From Euborellia annulipes (taxonomy: Eukaryota; Arthropoda; Insecta; Dermaptera; Anisolabididae), in contig JAKCPI010005550.1 in the NCBI GenBank assembly GCA_023213315.1, positions 1 to 64,000 on the forward strand: DNA of 64,000 nt, given 5' to 3'. The notes under the pieces were generated by a model that made no database searches, was not told the DNA's origin, and was given only the letters and a program-made list of their open reading frames with translations. Shown here in pieces: positions 56,468 to 64,000 of this stretch (position 1 is the stretch's first letter; the number at the start of each line of letters is the position of its first letter). The position numbers were made by a program, and so were the translations under genes.

Positions 56468-56640
56468 AGGCTACTGCTACCGGCATACCGGGAAGGTACA
56501 TTATTTCCTATCTCTAGCTCCTCTTGCGCTCATTTCTAACTAATGAACTAATCCTTATTTCTGGTTCCACCCGATTCCTCTTCTATGATAGGGAGGATGT
56601 CCTAGTTTGAGTTCCCTACATAATTTCACTACTGTCATTA
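56468..56640 (-). repeat. SINE-D copy
   Basis: Minus-strand match to 47003-47260 through CTAATCCTTATTTCTGGTTC and the complement of box B, TTTGAGTTCCC. Confidence 0.6.
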
Positions 56641-56884
56641 AACATTTTTATTTTTATTATCAATTAAAATTTCATTTGTTCGTTTTTAAAATTCTATTTG
56701 GTACACCTGTCTTATTTAAATGATCGAAATGTGATATAGGTGTATTAGTAAGAGCTCTCGTATATATTTTTTATATATAATACTCGATATTTTTTAGCAA
56801 AACCCCAAATCATAAGACTATTAGAATGTGAATTTACAATATTAAAAATTTTCAAGGGATATTCATAAACTAATTTAGGAAGTG

Positions 56885-57115
56885 TGTTACACAAACTATT
56901 TATGAATTTCACATTCGGGTATATGAAAAGTTCATATTCTAAAAAATGAACTTTCATAAACCAATTTATTAAATGTTTCATAAACGGGTTTATGAAAATT
57001 TTCATACACTAGTTTAAAAAAAAAATCGTCCCTCGAGAGGCTTGAACTCGGGCTTCCCTTCATATACGACGCCTTTATCATCTCGACTACTTTAGGCGAT
57101 TTTCAACAAAAAAAT
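56885..57115 (-). repeat. SINE-E composite, truncated
   Basis: TACACAAACTATTTATGAAT, CATTCGGGTATATGAAAAGT, CCTCGAGAGGCTTGAACTCG and TTATCATCTCGACTAC; the 3' part after the tRNA-like core is missing. Confidence 0.6.
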
Positions 57116-58079
57116 TTTTTACCTTAAAACTTGTTGATTCGAAAAATAAAAAAATAAAATATTAAAATTATTCCCAAGATATTCATTAAAATAAATAAAT
57201 ATGTTAAATACCCTATGAATAATAAGAATAATTTTTTTTTTTTTTAATTTTCTTTCCTTTTTTTTTATTTTATTTTTTTCAATTTCAAATTTAATTTTGC
57301 ATGTTGATTTCATTTTCGTCCTAAAGTTAAATTGGATTTTATCATTATTTTTTTTTTCCGTTTTACTTAACTACTGAATTTTTTTCAACTTTAATGATAA
57401 AAATAAATTATTTCAATTAAAATACTACTACTAATAATAATAATAAAGTTTTTTTTTCCTTTTATTTATTTTTAAGTTTTACCAATTAGATGAATATGAA
57501 ATCTAAACATCCTTTTATATTATTCTCGTTAAATTAACTTTGAAACTTAGAAGAAAATTAAATTTAGAATCTGAGTTTAAATTTTGTTTTGGTTTTCCCG
57601 ATTTATTTTTCTTCATTCATTTTAGAGGATTGGGGGGGGGGGAATTATTTTAATTATTAATGAATGAATTAGAAATATTTTTTTTTTACTACCGCTTTTT
57701 ATTTTATAACAAATTAAAGACTTAATTGAATTTAAGATGAAATTTATGGACTACAAACTTTATTTTGTGAGGGTTATTATTTTAAAAAAATTATGGTTTT
57801 ATATATATACCATATTATATATATAATAAAAAATAAAAAAATGTATGTATATTTAAATTAATATTTTATATCTTATTACATACATCTAAATTAATAATAA
57901 ATTCCCGCAAGGCATATAAATAAGGTATATGCTATTTGCATAATGAGAGATAATCAGATTTTTTTGTAGTATTTTAAGAATTTTGATTGTATAGTCGATT
58001 GTTACATACCGTTATATAATAATCTTTGTTTATAAAATAATTCCAAGAATGACAGGAGACTTTCCTATAACTCTAAGGA
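57116..58079. other. AT-rich, no gene seen
   Basis: Homopolymer and TA runs. Confidence 0.45.
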
Positions 58080-58525
58080 TGTTGATATTTTATATTTAAG
58101 TTATGTACCTCATTAGTCGTGTCACCAAGATTTTGAACAAAATTTGCCAAAAAGTACTAGTACTTTACGGATGTATTTTTTCAGTTTTTTTTGTGATTTT
58201 CTCAAAATTGGCTCAATCGGTTTTGATTAAAATTCAAAAATCAATTATTTTTTAGATGCTCTTTAAAACGTATATTCTAATTTTGTTCTTAAAATTGTTT
58301 GAAGCACACTTTACTCTTGTACTTCATAGGAAAGAGGAGAAATGGTTGCCATAGTAACAAAATATAAATATTTGCTCATGTTTATAAATTGTATTGTATA
58401 TATCGGCGAAAATTAAATATATATTTCCACACAAAAATCTGGTGTGACAAGCACAGAACACAACTTTCACTTACCGAAACAAGAGAAACTTGGTGTGCTG
58501 TAGGACTATTCACACCATATTTAAA
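58080..58525 (+). repeat. REP1, 5' part missing
   Basis: GAACAAAATTTGCCAAAAAG, ACGGATGTATTTTTTCAG, GGTTGCCATAGTAAC and the terminal palindrome AATCTGGTGTGACAAGC ... TTCACACCATATTT, partly decayed. Confidence 0.78.
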
Positions 58526-58587
58526 AACAATAATTTCTTATCCCAAAAAATTATTATGAATTAAGATTGAGAATATTTGTCGAAATG

Positions 58588-58790
58588 AATGGCAGATCGT
58601 GTGCTCCCTGGACTCGAACCAGGACTTTTGCAGCGGATGAATGACTTTTCAAGCAGCCGGCCCAATAAACAGATCTCGAAATTAAAATTTCATATTTTAT
58701 TTAGGATAAAGATAATATGCCCGCCGCGAAAATCCTGGTTCGAGTCCAGGGGGCTCAATATGCCCAATCAAACACTAACTCCTTTCTTTA
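58588..58790. repeat. Two inverted tRNA-like fragments
   Basis: CTCCCTGGACTCGAACCAGG (58600) and its mirror CCTGGTTCGAGTCCAGGGGG (58735) are box B regions in opposite orientation, each followed outward by SINE-like GCCCAAT. They are not intact tRNA genes. Confidence 0.55.
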
Positions 58791-59096
58791 TTTTAAAATT
58801 ATATTTTCCTCTATAATACAAGAATTTTTCTTTATTTTTATTCGACATATTCAAAAAAAAAGTTTAAATAGAAAAATTCTGAACTTGCTAATGGACTAAT
58901 TAAAGTTGTTTAACAGGAGATAATTTTAATTACAAATTTATTTTTTGCGGCAAAAAGCGCCATGTCAAAACATAATCAAGTAATATATTCTTGATACAAT
59001 ATTAAATTAAAAAATAATATTAACAATTAAATTAACAATTAAACAATTAAATTAAAATATTTATTTCGAATTGATTCAATTAATCATCTAAATACA

Positions 59097-59340
59097 TCGC
59101 TCAGGGGCCCACATCTTGTGGGTACGTGGATGGCGACCACGAGCTGCCCGAGCTGGGACAGGCATCCCTTCAGTTCTTTGTATGTCTGTCTCTTCCTTCC
59201 TCTTTTCAACAGGCGTCAGACCTTGCGACGGGCCGGCCTGTCTAATTCTTCCGGTCGCAAAAACGTATGATACGGTTGGAGGGAGAAAGTGAGGTCCGCC
59301 GACCCCGCATGGCGGGAATAAGGCGAGGACAGAAGAAGAA
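59097..59340 (+). mobile_element. REP2 short retroelement, copy 3
   Basis: Starts TCGCTCAGGGGCC, ends GGACAGAAGAAGAAG. AATCATCTA is present before (59082) and after (59342), a partial duplication with a small length change. Confidence 0.8.
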
Positions 59341-59782
59341 GAATCATCTATAATAAATACAGTTTTTTTTTTTTTTTATAATTTCGGCGTTGAATAGTGT
59401 AACTGTATTTTTAATTATCATAAAGAAATACCTTAATGGACATTTTATGTTTCATTAGTATCCGGTTTTCAAATTAATCCCCTCATCCGTTTAAGTTAAC
59501 AAACAAAAACAATTCGATCTTGGAAATTTTTTCAATAAATGAAATAAATTAAAAAAAAAAAAAAAGAATCGAAATATTCCATTTAGCGACTAAAATTTGA
59601 TTTATGAGTTTTGATTATAATGTTATATAAAATGCGCTAAACAAATATCATCCACGTGAGTGGGAGGGAATTTATCCCTTAATATAAATCTGGTGTGACT
59701 TAACGCACATCACAAAACTTTCGGTAATTGAAAGTTTTGTACGGTGCTGTGACATCAGATTTTTCGTGTCGAGATGTATTTA

Positions 59783-59929
59783 TATCTAACAAAGCTGTGA
59801 GTGGTATTTATTGGCGAGGTCAAATCTCGGGAATCGAACCCAAGATCTCCAACCTTTCCGGGGCATAGATAGGCGTGTTGTCCCTTACACCAGGCCACCG
59901 GACCCTCGACCTACACCAATTTAAATTTT
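59783..59929 (-). repeat. SINE-B with 12-bp target duplication
   Basis: GAGATGTATTTA (59771-59782) and GAGATATATTTA (59930-59941) differ at one base. Body as at 42541-42682. Confidence 0.8.
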
Positions 59930-60573
59930 GAGATATATTTAGTTTCCCATAGCTCCTTAGTTCCAAACTTGACCACTTTTCATAGATGACGCTGAGCAAA
60001 GAATGCTTTCATTGAAAGTAAAAATCTGAAATACTACAATACATCAGTAAAATGTACTTCAAACATGTTTAAAAAAAAAATTATTAATATATAATACTTT
60101 TTAAAGAACATCTAAAAAATAGTTGATTTATGAATTTTAATTAAAATCGTTACAGCAAATTTTGAGAAATTCGAAAAAAAAATTAAAAAAGTTTATCACT
60201 AAAGTGTACTTCAAACAATCTTCACGAATAATTAACCGATATACTTTTTAAAAAGCATCTAAAAAAATAGTTGATTTATGAACTTTAATCAAAATCGTTA
60301 GACCAAATTTTCAAATAAAAAAAAAAAAAAAAAAAAAAAAGGAAAAATTACTTCAGTAAAGTACTAATACTTTTTGACCGATTTTGTTCAAAAGCTTATT
60401 TTAACTGTCCGGGAGAGTATCTAACTTGAATATAAAATTTTAACTTCGTATCTCATTTTCTTCATACTTTATTTTGATCACACACAGACCAATTTGCCCA
60501 CTTTTTTTTGTTTCACTCAAAACTCTCGACAACGAAATTTTGACTTGATCGCAATACTTTCTCACTATATATG

Positions 60574-60923
60574 CAGAGGTGAGGATTTTGTTTGGGGGGC
60601 AAAGTTTTATGAACCCCCCCCCCCCCATTCAGCAAGAAACTTAAAGTGGAGAAATTTTTTTAGATAATATAATAATTATAAATAAAAAACAAATAAAAAA
60701 AATTTTTTTTCTGAAATAAAAAATAATTTTAATACAAAATTCGTAAATATTAGAGATTTTTCAATTATTTATAAGTTTTTCTAGATTTTAGAATTTATGA
60801 GAGTTAATAAAATATTTATTTAAAAAAAAAAATATCATTAGGAAAAACAATAGGTATTTTTTTGTTTTGGAGAAGGCTTTGGGGGGCCCGCCCCCCTGGG
60901 CCCCCCCCCTGAATACGCCACTG
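60574..60923. mobile_element. hAT MITE, 350 bp, in REP1
   Basis: CAGAGGTGAGGATTTTG on the left, CTGAATACGCCACTG on the right. TATATATG before and TATATAGG after agree at 7 of 8 bases. C-runs at both ends. Inserted in the TA-rich spacer of a REP1 border. Confidence 0.75.
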
Positions 60924-60970
60924 TATATAGGTAAGAGAAGGTTAAAAATGAACAAACGACTGCTTTCTTC

Positions 60971-61441
60971 TTCATCTTCCTTGTTCATATTAGTGATTAT
61001 AATTACTAACATGAGATTGATTCAATTAAGACAATTAGAAAATGATGGTGTGATTCGGAATTAATGTGTAATAATGCATCTAGAGTGAAGCTTTGTTAAG
61101 ATTAAACTATTACACTCTATGTCATGAATAATAAATGACAGATATAAACATTTATCTCATCCGAATGCCAGGGGTCTAAAAGCGTTACAGATTTCCTGAT
61201 GAAGCAAATAATTAATAATCCCTAATTGTAACAAACTAGCAATTAATAAGGTTATTGGAATTTATATATTTTCATATTTTCCCGAGAGTGCAGAGAGGGG
61301 AGGGACATAGAGAAATTATCTCTTCATTCATCTATCTATAAAAATAAAAATAACTGTATATGTTCTATATAAATAATTCACAATTTTCAATTAATTTATT
61401 TCAAATTCATATATTTGAATTAGAAATAATTTGAATCGCTT
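60971..61441. other. No gene seen
   Basis: AT-rich unique-looking sequence. Confidence 0.4.
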
Positions 61442-64000
61442 AAATGTTTTGGGAAATTAATTAAGTCTTGTTTACAATTCATTTGTTAGCTTTTGGTTAA
61501 ATTTGCTACTTGTCCATGACTGAAGAAACTGGTTAAAATTCGAAAAATATAAGGATCATAGAATCTGGTTTATTCATTCATTATTAAGGTGCGCGTCTGG
61601 AAAAGCCGTTAGAAGGCGATTCAGTTACTCTAGTCGGCAAGAGATGGCGTTAGTTTTTCGCATCTTAAAGTGATTATCAGGTGATTATAATGTTTTGAAA
61701 TTTTCTCATTGGATTTCAAGACGAAGTGAAGATTCCAGGGAAAATTTTAAAATAATATCTTTGACTGTATATTGTAACAGTTTATATATCTTGTACAGTT
61801 TGTAAGATTGTAAATAAATGATAGATCACTTGATCATGTAACGTGCAAATAGCTCTATATACATTTGTAGAAGCCGACATCCTAGCCCACTACAAATGTT
61901 TTGGGAAATTAATTAAGTCTTGTTTACAATTCATTTGTTAGCTAGCTTTTGGTTAAATTTGCTACAAAGAAACTGGTTAAAATTCGAAAAATATGAGGAT
62001 TATAGAATTCGGTTTATTCATTCATTATTAAGATATAGGTCTGGAAAAGCCGTTAGAAGGCGATTCAGTTACTCTAGTCGGCAAGAGATGGCGTTAGTTT
62101 TTCGCATCTTAAAGTGATTATCAGGTGATTATAATGTTTTGAAATTTTCTCATTGGATTTCAAGACGAAGTGAAGATTCCAGGGAAAATTTTAAAATAAT
62201 ATCAGTGGATAAACACTTAAAGAGCTCTAAATATATTAACTCACTGTCGACCAAAATCGTTCGCTATTCATGAGTCTTGGAGTCGAATCACGTCGCAGCA
62301 GGTTATTAAGCTAGTCAAATCTCTTCGGAAGTTAATTCATTTATTGATTAAGAGGGACGGAATGACCATTAAATATTAGAGTTGTTAAAATCTTATTGTT
62401 GATAAATAAATAAAGTTTTAAAGTATTTAAGATTCATCAACACTCTTTCAGTTGTTTTACTATAACTTTTTTAAAATTCGATATATCGACTGGAGGTTTT
62501 GTACATAAACATCAATGCATATTATTATATATATATATGCAAAAAAACATTTATTTCCAATCGGTACAGTAGTACGTATACAAGTTATGAACAAAAACCA
62601 AATAGACCTAAATCATCTGCGTTAGCACTGTATAAAAAAGCTCTATTAGACTGTTTTGGTACTAACCAATTTATCGACTCAAAAACCTTCATGGGAGCTA
62701 AGATTCAAATATTATCTATTTTTTTTTTTAAGTGATTATCAGGTGATTATAATGTTTTGGAACTTTCACATTAGATTTAAAGACGAAGTGAAGATTCCAG
62801 GGAAAATTTAAAATAATATCAGTGGATAAACACTTAAATAGGTTTTCTACACAAAATTTTTACTTTTTCGAGGGCGCGCTACGAACGAGGAGGGCATTCA
62901 TAATGTTCGAGTATGGGCCGTCCTGCGAGTGGGAAGAGAGTGTGGGACCATGAACTTGAAAGCGGGAGAGACTTTGACTGTATATTGTAACAGTTTATAT
63001 ATCTTGTACAGTTTGTAAGATTGTAAATAAATGATAGATCACTTGATCATGTAACGAGCAAATAGCTCTATATACATTTGTAGAAGCCGACATCCTAGCC
63101 CACTACAAATGTTTTGGGAAATTAATTAAGTCTTGTTTACAATTCATTTGTTAGCTAGCTTTTGGTTAAATTTGCTACAAAGAAACTGGTTAAAATTCGA
63201 AAAATATGAGGATTATAGAATTCGGTTTATTCATTCATTATTAAGATATAGGTCTGGAAAAGCCGTTAGAAGGCGATTCAGTTACTCTAGTCGGCAAGAG
63301 ATGGCGTTAGTTTTTCGCATCTTAAAGTGATTATCAGGTGATTATAATGTTTTGAAATTTTCTCATTGGATTTCAAGACGAAGTGAAGATTCCAGGGAAA
63401 ATTTTAAAATAATATCAGTGGATAAACACTTAAAGAGCTCTAAATATATTAACTCACTGTCGACCAAAATCGTTCGCTATTCATGAGTCTTGGAGTCGAA
63501 TCACGTCGCAGCAGGTTATTAAGCTAGTCAAATCTCTTCGGAAGTTAATTCATTTATTGATTAAGAGGGACGGAATGACCATTAAATATTAGAGTTGTTA
63601 AAATCTTATTGTTGATAAATAAATAAAGTTTTAAAGTATTTAAGATTCATCAACACTCTTTCAGTTGTTTTACTATAACTTTTTTAAAATTCGATATATC
63701 GACTGGAGGTTTTGTACATAAACATCAATGCATATTATTATATATATATATGCAAAAAAACATTTATTTCCAATCGGTACAGTAGTACGTATACAAGTTA
63801 TGAACAAAAACCAAATAGACCTAAATCATCTGCGTTAGCACTGTATAAAAAAGCTCTATTAGACTGTTTTGGTACTAACCAATTTATCGACTCAAAAACC
63901 TTCATGGGAGCTAAGATTCAAATATTATCTATTTTTTTTTTTAAGTGATTATCAGGTGATTATAATGTTTTGGAACTTTCACATTAGATTTAAAGACGAA
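61442..64000 (+). repeat. Tandem array: one short unit, one 1213-bp unit, one cut by the window edge
   Basis: Units start at 61442, 61894 and 63107 with AAATGTTTTGGGAAATTAAT. Unit 1 is 452 bp and lacks the middle. Units 2 and 3 look identical over the 894 bases visible apart from at most rare changes. Within unit 2, TAAGTGATTATCAGGTGATT recurs (62113 and 62731), so the unit itself holds an older duplication. Each unit contains AATAAATGATAGATCACTTG and ends AGCCGACATCCTAGCCCACT. Confidence 0.9.
62499..62735 (+). other. 78-codon frame repeated in the tandem unit
   Basis: The C-terminal two thirds (KPNRPKSSALALYKKALLDC and onward) look more protein-like than the TA-rich start. Same frame at 63712-63948. 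Identity reflects recent duplication, not selection. No domain recognised. Confidence 0.2.

Larger units (their letters stand above)
59685..60970 (-). repeat. REP1 variant, reverse strand, with SINE-B and hAT MITE insertions
   Basis: Palindrome AATCTGGTGTGACTTAACGC ... GTGACATCAGATTTTTC, SINE-B (59783-59929), AGTTCCAAACTTGACCACTT, GAACATCTAAAAAATAGTTG, then the border at 60560 interrupted by a MITE; TATATAGGTAAGAGAAGGT at 60924 is the remaining border. Confidence 0.82.

Noticed and set aside
58600..58755. Pair of tRNA genes
   Set aside because: Only box B halves are present in inverted orientation; full cloverleaves could not be made.
61864..61893. TGTAG...CTACA at unit boundaries read as an LTR
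   Set aside because: The interval is only about 30 bp, lacks a primer-binding site after it, and is simply the joint of the tandem units.
61920..62117. 65-codon frame repeated at 63133
   Set aside because: Repetition comes from the tandem array; the frame has no domain and is not supported by differing copies.

Overview
The window is a gene-poor, AT-rich, heavily repetitive stretch of an animal nuclear genome. It contains many tRNA-derived SINEs, DNA transposons with hAT-type 8-bp or mariner-type TA target duplications, a Ty3/Gypsy remnant, foldback elements with hammerhead-like motifs of the kind known from Penelope-like elements, and candidate exons bounded by GT-AG sites. An arthropod or other invertebrate fits best. 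I cannot name the species from sequence alone.

The only clearly functional-looking protein gene is the transposase of a hAT element filling positions 1-4482. A continuous 754-codon frame covers most of it. Two small upstream exons joined by GT-AG introns give a better start, and the spliced product is predicted at 772 residues with all three catalytic acidic residues. A TA-flanked MITE and a tRNA-type SINE are nested in the element, and the element itself sits in another copy of that SINE. A 393-bp non-autonomous relative with a perfect 8-bp target duplication lies at 18.76-19.15 kb.

The rest is layered repeats. (1) A high-copy element of about 680 bp, called REP1 here, recurs at least a dozen times on both strands and ends in a long imperfect palindrome. 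(2) At least five tRNA-derived SINE families are present, called SINE-A to SINE-F. (3) Several hAT MITEs have exact or near-exact 8-bp duplications, inserted in SINEs or in REP1. (4) Two TA-type inverted-repeat MITEs and other foldbacks occur. (5) A short retroelement with a fixed 5' end (REP2) has three copies, one with an 18-bp target duplication. (6) A Ty3/Gypsy 5' fragment splits a SINE-B. (7) Foldback elements carry hammerhead-ribozyme-like motifs, often one per arm, and their stem II sequence changes in a compensating way between copies. (8) A 1213-bp tandem array runs off the right edge.

Between repeats there are a few GC-richer islands: 5.15-5.42, 10.56-10.71, 12.16-13.15, 17.17-17.30, 30.0-30.48, 48.47-48.66 and 54.96-55.33 kb. 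Some have splice-site-like borders and may be exons or a promoter of one or more host genes with very long introns. None could be assigned to a known protein. The strongest lead for something not fully described is the inverted-pair hammerhead-like foldback families at 6.6-6.9, 34.3-34.5, 37.8, 39.3-39.6, 41.3-41.7, 50.2-50.6 and 54.5-54.75 kb.
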